Assembly: GCA_049587755.1 (NCBI GenBank)
Contig: JBAVEN010000045.1
Location: 44,603-108,602, forward strand
Source of the DNA: Bog-375 sp049587755
GTDB taxonomy: Bacteria > Acidobacteriota > Terriglobia > Bryobacterales > Bryobacteraceae
Length of the DNA stretch: 64,000 bases
Direction of reading: 5' to 3'
Shown here: piece by piece, positions 16,985 through 25,246 of the stretch
Layout of the letters: each line of letters begins with the position of its first letter
Position numbering within the stretch: the stretch's first letter is position 1
Translations under genes and position numbers: made by a program
The notes under the pieces: generated by a model
The model's input: only the letters and a program-made list of their open reading frames with translations
Told to the model about the DNA's origin: nothing
Databases searched by the model: none

Positions 16985-18616
16985 ATGATCAAGCAACCAT
17001 CCAGGCACTGGTGGACCGACGCGATCTTTTACCAGGTCTACCTCCCCAGCTTCGCGGATGCCAACTGCGATGGAGTCGGCGACCTTCCCGGGCTTATCGA
17101 ACGGCTGGACCACATCCGCCCTGCCCTTGCCGATCACGCTGGCCGTCGGATAGATCGCGCTCGCCGCGACTCCCTGAATGTCGACGCCCTGTGGATCACG
17201 CCGTTCTACCCGTCTAGTGGCTGGGATGGTGGTTATGACATCAGCGATTACACGGCGGTCGACTCGGTTTACGGCACCCTGGCCGATCTGGATCGCCTTC
17301 TGAACGAATGTCATCGGCGCGGCCTCCGCGTCATAATCGATTGGGTTCCGAATCACACAGCGGACCAACATCCGTGGTTCCAGGAATCGAGATCTTCCCG
17401 GAATAGCCCAAGGCGCGATTGGTACATCTGGCGAGACGGTAACGATCCGTTCACGCCACCCAATAACTGGCGCTCTTTCATGCCGCCGGTTGGGAGTGCC
17501 TGGACCTACGATCGGGGAACAGGGCAGTTCTACCTGCACTCGTTCTCGAGCCACCAGCCGGATCTTAACTGGGACAACCCGGCGGTGCGCTCCGCCATGC
17601 ACGACACATTGCGGTTCTGGCTGGATCGTGGCGTCGACGGCTTTAGAGTGGACTCGTTACCGTTCGTGGGCAAAGACCCGCAGTTAGCCGACAATGAGGA
17701 CCCGGCTAGCCCGTGGGGAGAGCACAACCTCGACTGGCCGTCGGTATATTCGCGCGTTAGAGAACTGCGCAGCGTTGTGTCCGGATACGGAGACATCGCC
17801 CTGATCGGCGAAGTAAATCTACCCAGCTTCGCCAGTGTGCTGAAGTATGTGGGCGACAACGAGTTGTGTCTTGCCCAGAATTTCGGGCTAGTCTCGCTCG
17901 AATGGAGCGCCCAGCGCTTCAAGGATACGCTGTCGTCGTATGGTGCGGCATCCAGAGGAAATGTCTGGCCGGCTTGGTACCTGAACAGCCACGACGACTC
18001 GCGCAGTGCGACACGCTATGACGACGCGTCGGGCAACGGCGAGCCGCGTGCCCGCGCCGGCGCCGTACTGCTGCTGACATTAGCCTGTACGCCGTTCCTT
18101 TACCAAGGCGAGGAACTGGGTCTGGCGGATGTGCCGATTCCCGCGGACCTCGCGCGCGATGTGATCGGCCGAGACCCGCAGCGGACGCCCTTTCCCTGGG
18201 AACCGCCGGAGCCGGCGGGCTTGCCTCGGCCGGCCACGCCGTGGCTACCTCTGGGCAGCCAGGCCCGGGTAAAGAACCGATTCAGCGAAGACCAGGAGCC
18301 GAAATCGTTCCTGAACCTGTATCGCAATCTGATTCACGTACGGCAGGCGAGCCCGGCGCTGACCTACGGCTCTTTGGACCTGCTCGACTCCGCTTCGCAT
18401 GTGCTTGCTTATCGGCGAAGGGCTGAAAAACAGAACATCGTCGTAGCCATCAACTTCAGTCGGGAAACGCAGGAAATAAGGCTGCCGGACAGTGGTACCC
18501 TTTCGATACTGGTCACTTCGTTTCTTGACCGGCAGACCGAGTTCGGGCCGAACGGGTCCGTGCATCTCCGGCCCAATGAGGCCATCGTCCTTGAGATAAT
18601 GTCTCCACTGCCATAA
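16985..18616 (+). CDS. GH13 alpha-glucosidase/alpha-amylase family protein
   Basis: A 543-residue glycoside hydrolase of family 13, probably acting on short alpha-glucans, sucrose or isomaltose-type bonds. The barrel starts WWTDAIFYQVYLPSF; conserved region I is DWVPNHT, region II GFRVDSLPF (nucleophile Asp), region III LIGEVN (acid/base Glu) and region IV NSHDDSR (transition-state Asp). GYDISDYTAVD is typical of the oligo-1,6-glucosidase subfamily. An insertion of about 20 residues (HAGRRIDRARRDSLN) precedes NVDALWITPFYPS. No signal peptide, so cytoplasmic. A GTG at 16967 would add six residues; neither start has a strong ribosome site. It leads a four-gene cluster. Confidence 0.9.
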   Translation: MIKQPSRHWWTDAIFYQVYLPSFADANCDGVGDLPGLIERLDHIRPALADHAGRRIDRARRDSLNVDALWITPFYPSSGWDGGYDISDYTAVDSVYGTLADLDRLLNECHRRGLRVIIDWVPNHTADQHPWFQESRSSRNSPRRDWYIWRDGNDPFTPPNNWRSFMPPVGSAWTYDRGTGQFYLHSFSSHQPDLNWDNPAVRSAMHDTLRFWLDRGVDGFRVDSLPFVGKDPQLADNEDPASPWGEHNLDWPSVYSRVRELRSVVSGYGDIALIGEVNLPSFASVLKYVGDNELCLAQNFGLVSLEWSAQRFKDTLSSYGAASRGNVWPAWYLNSHDDSRSATRYDDASGNGEPRARAGAVLLLTLACTPFLYQGEELGLADVPIPADLARDVIGRDPQRTPFPWEPPEPAGLPRPATPWLPLGSQARVKNRFSEDQEPKSFLNLYRNLIHVRQASPALTYGSLDLLDSASHVLAYRRRAEKQNIVVAINFSRETQEIRLPDSGTLSILVTSFLDRQTEFGPNGSVHLRPNEAIVLEIMSPLP

Positions 18617-18632
18617 CACGGAGCATATTGAT

Positions 18633-19073
18633 ATGTCAGACGACGTTGGACTTCGATACGCAGAAGCTATCCGCAACATGATCAGCAACGAAACGGGTAT
18701 GGTGGCTAACAGGATGAACTGGATGTTCGTGCTCCAGGGCCTGCTTTTCAGCGCCGCCGGCAGCCTGCAATCTAACCAATCCCACCGGTTGCTGATCCCA
18801 GTAATCGCGGTTCTCGGAATTGGAGTGGCGGTGAGTATACGCCGGGAGATTCTCTTCAGTGAACGAGCAATCAAAGAGATTCTCGGGCGCTGGAATGACT
18901 TCAAGAATACTCGCACCGCGGAGCAGCGTGCAGACATGCCACCGGCTTTCGCGGGCGGCGAGAGCACAGAGGGCAGTAGGTGGGACCATTGGTTGGCAGC
19001 GCGGCGTTTGCTGCCCCTCCTGTTCACCCTTTCGTGGCTCGCCGTCGCTACGATTTTCATCGTGAAGGGATGA
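18633..19073 (+). CDS. Small membrane protein of unknown function
   Basis: 146 residues. A soluble N-terminus (EAIRNMISNETGMVANRMNW) precedes two hydrophobic segments (MFVLQGLLFSAAGSL, and LLIPVIAVLGIGVAVSI), then a charged cytoplasmic-type loop with a WDHWLAARR motif and a final C-terminal helix (LLPLLFTLSWLAVATIFIV). I do not recognise a named family. It begins 17 bases after the GH13 gene and ends 3 bases before the FGE-fold gene, so it is part of the same transcript. Confidence 0.75.
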   Translation: MSDDVGLRYAEAIRNMISNETGMVANRMNWMFVLQGLLFSAAGSLQSNQSHRLLIPVIAVLGIGVAVSIRREILFSERAIKEILGRWNDFKNTRTAEQRADMPPAFAGGESTEGSRWDHWLAARRLLPLLFTLSWLAVATIFIVKG

Positions 19074-19076
19074 GGC

Positions 19077-19838
19077 GTGCCTCTCCCTTGCCTGGTCAAC
19101 ACGCTCGGGATGCGCTTCCGGCTCGTACCCGCTGGTCTTACACGGATCGGCTCGCCCATAGACGAACACAAGCGGAGTTTGACGGACCTGGATCGGAGTT
19201 CGGAGATGATTGCCCGGCCGTTTTGGATGGCGGAGACACCAACCACCCAGCGTCAGTATCTCGCAGTCACCGGGGAAAACCCGAGTCACTTCACGGAAGA
19301 CTTCGACTGGCATAACGGTGACACCTGCTTGTCCAGCGAGTGTCCCGTCGAGTCGGTTTCGTGGAACAAGGCCAGCCAGTTCTGTGAGCGGCTTTCCGGC
19401 GCGCCGGAGGAGCGTCAAGCGGGCCGGCGATATCGCCTGCCAAGTGAGGTTGAGTGGGAGCATGCCTGCCGGGCCGGCGCTGTGACGGCGTTCAGCATCG
19501 GCACCGGCCTCCCATCCGATAGCGCCAACTTCGATGGCACTTTCCCGTACATCGACGGTCCTCCCGGCACTTACTTGCATCGGACTTCGCCGGTGAGGAG
19601 TTACCCTCCGAATGCGTTTCACTTGTTCGACTTTCACGGCAACGTCTGGGAATGGTGTGCCGGCCTTTTCTGTCTCGACGCTCTAACATCGGCCGCCGCT
19701 GCCCCGCGTGTACTGCGGGGCGGAGGCTGGCACTCGTATGCCCGCAGTTGTCGCTGCTCAGCTCGAGATGCTGGGGAGCCCGACATAGGCTACTTCGATC
19801 AAGGCTTTCGAATTGTGTGCGTACTAGAGGTCGACTAG
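19077..19838 (+). CDS. Formylglycine-generating-enzyme-fold (SUMF1 family) protein
   Basis: 253 residues from a GTG start 3 bases after the membrane protein gene. Family motifs are FRLVPAGLTRIGSP, FWMAETPTTQRQYLAVTGENPSHF, CPVESVSWNKASQFCERLS, YRLPSEVEWEHACRAG, FDFHGNVWEWC and VLRGGGWHSYARSCRCSARD with final GFRIVC. In the C-terminal region of true formylglycine-generating enzymes two copper-binding cysteines sit in a CxxxxC arrangement after RGGS; here that segment reads GGGWHSYARSCRC and the pair is not conserved. Sulfatase maturation is therefore unlikely, and no sulfatase is adjacent. Other members act as C-type-lectin-like binders or sulfoxide synthases. Confidence 0.88.
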   Translation: MPLPCLVNTLGMRFRLVPAGLTRIGSPIDEHKRSLTDLDRSSEMIARPFWMAETPTTQRQYLAVTGENPSHFTEDFDWHNGDTCLSSECPVESVSWNKASQFCERLSGAPEERQAGRRYRLPSEVEWEHACRAGAVTAFSIGTGLPSDSANFDGTFPYIDGPPGTYLHRTSPVRSYPPNAFHLFDFHGNVWEWCAGLFCLDALTSAAAAPRVLRGGGWHSYARSCRCSARDAGEPDIGYFDQGFRIVCVLEVD

Positions 19839-19839
19839 C

Positions 19840-20538
19840 TTGCTGGGTCCGGCATTCTACCAACGTTATCAGTGCTCACTAATCGAGCCAGCCTGGGCCA
19901 TCGATTTGCGGCACGTCCTCATCATCTACGACCTGCTCTCGTCAGGGATGTTCGGCCACGCGCTCGAGATAGGTGCCCATTACGGCGCCTCGACCTGCGC
20001 CTTTGTCGAGGCGGCTGAGCATTCTAGTGAGTTGCGAGTTACGGTGTGCGATTCCGCGATTACCGGCGTCGTGCGGGAACTGGTGCAACAGTCGGTTGCT
20101 GCTCCCCGATGCCAGTTTCTGGAATGCGATTCGGCCGAAGGCCTCCAGCAACTTCGCAAGCGGCGGATGCCGGTCGACGTCGCGCTGCTCGATGGCTCCC
20201 ACGTGTTCCACGTCAACGCTACCGAGGCGGCATTCCTGCGGTGTCTCGGTACACAAACGCTCCTGCTTCACGACATCTGTACCCCATCTCATGATCGATA
20301 CGGTCGTAATTATCAGTTCGACGGACCAAAGAAACTCCTGGAGAGGTTTCGGAACGCTTCGAGCTGGTTCGCGGTCGAGGACAGCGTGGCGCGCGACGGC
20401 GAGCGGACCGATCGCGGCTTAGCTTTGGTTACGCGCACCCGTCGGATTTGGGAGCGGGCGGTTGAAGTATTCTCGGCAAGGGCGCTGCCGCCGGAAGCCG
20501 ATCTGCGGCGTGCCGCCGGAGCGACGGACCAGGGGTAA
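19840..20538 (+). CDS. Class I SAM-dependent methyltransferase-like protein
   Basis: 232 residues from a TTG start one base after the FGE-fold gene stop. Motif I is ALEIGAHYGASTCAFVE; the acidic residue after strand 2 is in VTVCDSAI; a post-motif strand reads VDVALLDGSHVFHVN, which is the Methyltransf_24 pattern, and LLLHDICTP follows. No substrate-specific domain is seen. Tight spacing places it in the same operon as the three preceding genes. Its target could be a sugar or one of the neighbouring proteins; nothing in the sequence decides this. Confidence 0.78.
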   Translation: MLGPAFYQRYQCSLIEPAWAIDLRHVLIIYDLLSSGMFGHALEIGAHYGASTCAFVEAAEHSSELRVTVCDSAITGVVRELVQQSVAAPRCQFLECDSAEGLQQLRKRRMPVDVALLDGSHVFHVNATEAAFLRCLGTQTLLLHDICTPSHDRYGRNYQFDGPKKLLERFRNASSWFAVEDSVARDGERTDRGLALVTRTRRIWERAVEVFSARALPPEADLRRAAGATDQG

Positions 20539-20650
20539 GGCAGACGACCTTCATCCCGGGTGCACTGCTAACTGTATCAATCACGTATGATTTTCTCGCC
20601 AGGCGGCGCCCTGAAATCCTAATGGCCCAACGGCCCAGCTTGTCAAGCGA

Positions 20651-20691
20651 GCGGCGCTTGAGGACGCGTCCGGTGAACCACCAGCCGGGGC
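20651..20691. repeat. 41-base exact copy of part of the GT2-methyltransferase gene
   Basis: Identical to 26902-26942, which encodes RPGWWFTGRVLKRRS-type residues on the minus strand of the GT2-methyltransferase gene. Here it is not part of an intact gene and directly abuts a hydrolase fragment. Confidence 0.75.
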
Positions 20692-20692
20692 A

Positions 20693-20880
20693 CGTTCCGA
20701 CGCTGTACATCAGGGGAACACAAGATATGGCTGTCGGCGCCGGTCCCGCCGAGCGAACCGGAACGTACGTCTCCGGCTCGTCCTACGACTTCGAACGGCT
20801 GGAAGGCAAGTCACATTGGCTCATTGACGAAATTTCCGAGTGGATCGCCACGCGTGTCCTGCAACATCTCAGCGCGGCAC
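20693..20880 (+). pseudogene. C-terminal fragment of an alpha/beta hydrolase
   Basis: The plus-strand frame reads VPTLYIRGTQDMAVGAG, then YDFERLEGKSHWLIDEISEWI, the catalytic-Asp and catalytic-His segments at the end of epoxide-hydrolase-like alpha/beta hydrolases. The nucleophile half is missing: upstream, at 20691, the sequence changes abruptly into a 41-base copy of an unrelated gene. A 123-codon frame from 20622 includes the fragment but is a chimera. A non-functional remnant is the best reading. Confidence 0.75.
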
Positions 20881-20904
20881 GCACACGTTCTGCACATCCA
20901 ACGG

Positions 20905-21909
20905 CTACTTCAGGCCCGCAAGAAAAGCACGCATTTCACGCAGTACGTCCGCTTCATTTGACAGAAATATGTAATGCGGGCCGCGTAGCCTGATTACACG
21001 GGCGCTGCGCACACCATCCTCCAACGCCTTCGCCTGTCTTTCTGCTAAAGCATCAATCCTTGTGAAATAGGCTTTGGCCGCCTCCCGCACAGCAGGATCT
21101 GTGCTCTGGCTGATCCAGGGCTCTTGGACGTGGGGGATCGCAAAGATGACAAGCGCCGGAACCGGGATATCCGTGTAGCGCTTGACGCTCATCATCATCG
21201 TCATAAGCGCCTGCGAGCCCGGAAAATCGCGAGCCTTCACAGGTCGTCCATCAGACGTCGAAGCCCAGGTCTGGCGGAACTCCGCCTCCGGCATTCGGAA
21301 TCCATAGACTTGTGTATCCCACCTCTGCAATGCACTGAAGCTGGCCAGGGCGGAGTCGCCTGGGGTTGGAGGTTCAGGTCCCCTGAGCTCTTGAAACTCC
21401 TTCATCGTCGGCCCCTTGCCATCGTCGAACGCATATGGATATCCGGCTTCGAGGTAGACCAGCCCGGCAATCCGATCCGGGTGCGAGTTCCCCACCGAGC
21501 TCAGCTCCGCGCCGGCGATCGAGTGCCCCACCAACACGGGTCTGTTCAGCTTGAGCGCGTCCACGACGGCCAGCACGTCGTCGCTCGTGCGATCAACCCC
21601 GTTCTCCAACGCTGAGAAACTGGACGCACCGAACCCTCGCCGCGTAATGCCGTAGATATGGCAGTTGGCCGTGAGCTTCGGCGCGAACTCGTCGAATACA
21701 TGCGCCGTGTTCCCGCCGCCGGCCAGGAGGACAACAGGCCTGCCTGAACCACCCCAATCGAGCACTTCCAGCCGAACCTTCTTGTCCACCGTTACAAACC
21801 GTACGGTGTGAGGGGATGGGTCCCGCCAGGAAGCGGACTCCTGCGAATGGAGAGGGGCCAGCAGTGCGATGAGCAGTGGAGGGCCACCGAACAGACGGCA
21901 GCGTAACAT
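20905..21909 (-). CDS. Exported alpha/beta hydrolase
   Basis: 334 residues. The ATG at 21909 is preferred because GAGGAATT lies just upstream and it starts a signal peptide (MLRCRLFGGPPLLIALLAPLHSQ); the frame is open further upstream but that part is not protein-like. Strand VVLLAGGGNTAHVFDEFAPKL and ITRRGFGASS form the oxyanion and cap entry; the nucleophile elbow is LVGHSIAGAEL (Ser), the acid lies in the C-terminal half, and the His in LRGPHYIFLSN. Natural substrate unknown. It is transcribed away from the kinase gene, and the 290 bases between them should hold both promoters. Confidence 0.85.
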   Translation of the reverse strand: MLRCRLFGGPPLLIALLAPLHSQESASWRDPSPHTVRFVTVDKKVRLEVLDWGGSGRPVVLLAGGGNTAHVFDEFAPKLTANCHIYGITRRGFGASSFSALENGVDRTSDDVLAVVDALKLNRPVLVGHSIAGAELSSVGNSHPDRIAGLVYLEAGYPYAFDDGKGPTMKEFQELRGPEPPTPGDSALASFSALQRWDTQVYGFRMPEAEFRQTWASTSDGRPVKARDFPGSQALMTMMMSVKRYTDIPVPALVIFAIPHVQEPWISQSTDPAVREAAKAYFTRIDALAERQAKALEDGVRSARVIRLRGPHYIFLSNEADVLREMRAFLAGLK

Positions 21910-22200
21910 AGAATTCCTCACCTGACTGGTTACGGAGCACAGGTCTCCAATGTTCCTGGGGTCTTCAGGCCAACCGCCGCCTCCCCTGGCCGACAAGTCG
22001 CCCCTGACGCCGTAGCGTTTACTGGCCCGCTCCGGCCTGATGGTCGCCCATCCGTACAAGGTCCGGCACGGGCAGTTCGGTGGAGGGCATTCTCCGGATC
22101 GCGCGTCACCCGTTCCCTGGCCGGACTGCAGCCCTTCATGTCAACGCTTTCCTTTGTCCCCCAGCCGCTCTGCTCTGATACCATCAGAAGACCTCACGCC

Positions 22201-24834
22201 ATGTCGATCGCACCCGGCACTCGCATCGGCCCTTACGAGATTGTCGCGCCGATTGGCGCCGGGGGTATGGGCGAGGTGTATCGCGTTCGCGATACGCGGC
22301 TCAATCGCGACGTCGCCCTCAAAGTGCTTCCGGAGATTTTCGCTGGCGACGAATCCCGACGCGCTCGTTTCTTCCAGGAAGCGCGCGCCGCCGGCACGCT
22401 GAACCATCCCGGCATCGTAGCCGTCTATGACGTTGGCCTCGAGGACGGTGTTTTCTATATCGTCACCGAACTCGTGGAGGGCGAGACGCTTCGCTCGTTG
22501 CTGGCCGAGGGACGTCCGGCCGCTCGCAAGTCCATTGATTTCGCCGTGCAAATCGCAGAAGCCCTTGCCGCCGCCCACGCAGCCGGCATCACTCACCGCG
22601 ACCTCAAGCCCGAGAACATCATGGTCTCCGGGCCTGCTGGCAGATCTCCTGGCCGCATCAGGATTCTCGACTTCGGACTGGCCAAACAAGCCCCTGCGGA
22701 GCCCGCTGCCGACGGTGTCACCCAAACCCAGGCCATCACGGGGGCGGGCATGGTTGTCGGCACCATCGGCTATATGTCTCCGGAACAGATCCGCGGCAAG
22801 CCGGTCGACCCGCGCAGCGACATCTTCAGTTTCGGCCTGGTGCTCTACGAACTTCTCGCCGGCCTTCGCGCCTTCCAGCGCGACACCAGCGCCGACACCA
22901 TGTCTGCTATCCTCCGCGAAGATCCCCATGACCTTCCCGACTCCGTTTCCCCGACCCTCGCTCAAATCGTTCTCCGCTGCCTCGAGAAGGAACCATCGCA
23001 GCGTTTCCAATCGGCCGCCGATTTAGCCTTCGCCCTGCGCGCCCTCTCCAGCAGCACTGCCATCGCAATGCAGGCACTCGACGCGCCCCGTGCCGCAACA
23101 CGAAACTGGATTCGTTACGTCGCGGCCGCCGCTGCCGCTGGCCTGGTGGCCGGGTGTGCCGTCTGGTTGTTCAGGCCCGCTCCTGAGATTCCTCTGTACC
23201 AGTTCACTCCACTGACTTCGTTTACCGGAATCGAGAATCAGCCTGCTCTGTCCGCCGACGGAAAGCAGCTGGCCTTCGCGTGGCTGGGACAGCCTCCTGA
23301 TCGACAAGGCATCTACGTCAAGCTGGTCGCCGGGGGCGCGCAGCCGCTGCGTATCAGCCCACTGGGGAAAGCCAGTGCCTTCCCCACATGGTCCCCCGAC
23401 GCAACCCGGGTGGGGTACGTCCGGCGGGACAGCGACGGGACTGACATCCTGGTGGTGCCTGCGCTCGGTGGGCCGGAACGCCGCATCGCGCACTACGCCG
23501 GAAGGGCATCTTCCATCGCGTGGTCCCCTGACGGCCGATGGATAGCCGCCACCGTCAGTGAAGGCGGAGCCGGCTCGTTGCAACTGGTGTCGCTCGAAAC
23601 CGGAGAACTCCACCGCCTGACGCGACCGCCCGATGGCACGGCGGACCTCAGTCCGCACTTCTCACCCGATGGCGGGGCGGTCGCCTTTGTGCGGAATACA
23701 GCGGTTTTCTCCAGTGTCCCGTTCTGGATCCGCATTCGCCCCGACGGCGCTCCTGCCGGTGAGCCCCGCCAGATCGGCAGCCGCCATTGGTATTCCTACA
23801 CGGTCGATTGGTTTCCCGACGGAAAATCTCTGCTCCTGCCCGCGATCTCCGGCGCAACGGAGCAGTATTGGAAGCTCCCCATTGACGGTGGAGTACCGAC
23901 CCGCCTTCCCCTGGAGTTCCCTTTCGACGGCACCTTCACCAGCCCGAGTGGTATCTCGCTACGGGGCACCCGCCTCGCCGCCGTCGTCTACAGCATCCAG
24001 GACGATATCGGCCGGCTGGAATGGAGCGACACCGCAAAACGCTTTCAACCCGTGGAGTTCTACAACTCGTCGCGCACCGACGAGGAGGCCCAGGTTTCAC
24101 CGGACGGCCAATGGTTGGTATTCACTTCCACTCGCTCCGGTTCACGCGAGATTTGGAGGGCCACGCACGATGGATCGCAGGCGCTGCTCCTGGCCTCCCT
24201 GTCCGAACAGCGCATCGGAAGCCCGCGCTGGTCGTTCGATGGAGAATGGATTGCCTTCGACGCCAACAAGGGGGGCAGTACCCAGATCTACGTCGTCAGC
24301 GCCGAAGGAGGGGAAGCGCGGCAAGTTACGACCGGCGCCGGCGACCATGTGCGGCCCAGTTTTTCATCCGACGGCAAATGGATCTACTTCAGTAACAACA
24401 CGAATAACGGCATACAGCGCATCCCCTTCGCGGGGGGCGCCGCCGAACCGGTCACCCACAACGGATTTGAGGCCTTCGAGTCTCCCGACGGCCATTGGCT
24501 CTACTATGCGGAATTGGGCGTTGCTGCCGGTATCTTCCGCGTCCCCACCGGCGGCGGGGCCGAGCAATTGATTCTGCGTGACCCGCGCGCCACCGCCTGG
24601 GCTGTGGGCAGCAACCATGTCTATGTGGGAATGGCCCGTGCCGCGGACAGCGAGTACATTTTGCGCATCGACCCGTCCTCCGGTCGTAGGGAAGAAATCT
24701 ACCGTTTTCCGCCAGAAGCGCGGCGCTTCGGTTTTGCTACATCGCTGGCCGTTACACGCGATGAACGAAGCATCTACCATGGCGGCACCAAACGAACCGA
24801 AGCCGACATCCTCCTGGTCGATAACTTCCGGTGA
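22201..24834 (+). CDS. Membrane-bound Ser/Thr protein kinase with PD40 beta-propeller
   Basis: 877 residues. The cytoplasmic kinase domain (about 1-275) has the Gly loop IGAGGMGEVYRV, VALKVLPE (Lys), HRDLKPENIM (catalytic loop), LDFGLAK and YMSPEQIRG, all intact, so it should be active. One membrane helix follows (YVAAAAAAGLVAGCAVWLF). The outer part has repeated PD40/TolB-like blades such as PTWSPDATRVGYVR, IAWSPDGRWIAA, PHFSPDGGAVAFVR and WSFDGEWIAFD. This kinase-propeller layout is greatly expanded in Solibacter. ATG at 22201 fits the family N-terminus (IAPGTRIGPYEIVAPIG); an upstream ATG at 22138 is less likely. Confidence 0.93.
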   Translation: MSIAPGTRIGPYEIVAPIGAGGMGEVYRVRDTRLNRDVALKVLPEIFAGDESRRARFFQEARAAGTLNHPGIVAVYDVGLEDGVFYIVTELVEGETLRSLLAEGRPAARKSIDFAVQIAEALAAAHAAGITHRDLKPENIMVSGPAGRSPGRIRILDFGLAKQAPAEPAADGVTQTQAITGAGMVVGTIGYMSPEQIRGKPVDPRSDIFSFGLVLYELLAGLRAFQRDTSADTMSAILREDPHDLPDSVSPTLAQIVLRCLEKEPSQRFQSAADLAFALRALSSSTAIAMQALDAPRAATRNWIRYVAAAAAAGLVAGCAVWLFRPAPEIPLYQFTPLTSFTGIENQPALSADGKQLAFAWLGQPPDRQGIYVKLVAGGAQPLRISPLGKASAFPTWSPDATRVGYVRRDSDGTDILVVPALGGPERRIAHYAGRASSIAWSPDGRWIAATVSEGGAGSLQLVSLETGELHRLTRPPDGTADLSPHFSPDGGAVAFVRNTAVFSSVPFWIRIRPDGAPAGEPRQIGSRHWYSYTVDWFPDGKSLLLPAISGATEQYWKLPIDGGVPTRLPLEFPFDGTFTSPSGISLRGTRLAAVVYSIQDDIGRLEWSDTAKRFQPVEFYNSSRTDEEAQVSPDGQWLVFTSTRSGSREIWRATHDGSQALLLASLSEQRIGSPRWSFDGEWIAFDANKGGSTQIYVVSAEGGEARQVTTGAGDHVRPSFSSDGKWIYFSNNTNNGIQRIPFAGGAAEPVTHNGFEAFESPDGHWLYYAELGVAAGIFRVPTGGGAEQLILRDPRATAWAVGSNHVYVGMARAADSEYILRIDPSSGRREEIYRFPPEARRFGFATSLAVTRDERSIYHGGTKRTEADILLVDNFR

Positions 24835-25246
24835 GCGATTGGATTTGAGAATGCAGCTTCAGTCGGCGAAGGCCCTGCCCCAATATGCCGCAACGTAAGT
24901 CGGCAACTCCAGGATCGTCTACTAGCGAAGCGCCTGTTCGGAACCGCCGGGCCGATGGTCGGCGACTCGTAGAAAGGCCACCTCGGGCCGGCAGCGTCCG
25001 CGGCATTCTACGAGTCGCGCGTGATACGCCCAAAGCACTTTCTATCGTGCCCGACGGATCGGTAAACGCTGCGCGATCGCGTGTGGAGTTCCTTGCGATT
25101 CCGGGTTTCGATGTCAGGCTGACTGCTTCCACAAGCCAGCCGGGCGACGAGGGGTTCGAAAGGGTCTGGCACGGAGAGCGGATATTGGTCAGACTGAAGG
25201 TGTGCAGGCAACGGCCTGCATCGTTCAATTAAGTGAGGTGAATTGT
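24835..25246. other. Gene-poor gap
   Basis: About 410 bases. Overlapping frames on both strands exceed 110 codons, but none shows a ribosome site, family motif or plausible composition. The promoter of the VWFA gene should be near its right end. Confidence 0.35.

Noticed and set aside
20622..20993. 123-codon gene between the methyltransferase and the exported hydrolase
   Set aside because: It is a chimera of a 41-base copied segment, a hydrolase C-terminal fragment and antisense of the next gene.
24752..25232. Overlapping long frames on both strands after the kinase gene
   Set aside because: Neither has a ribosome site, family motif or plausible composition.
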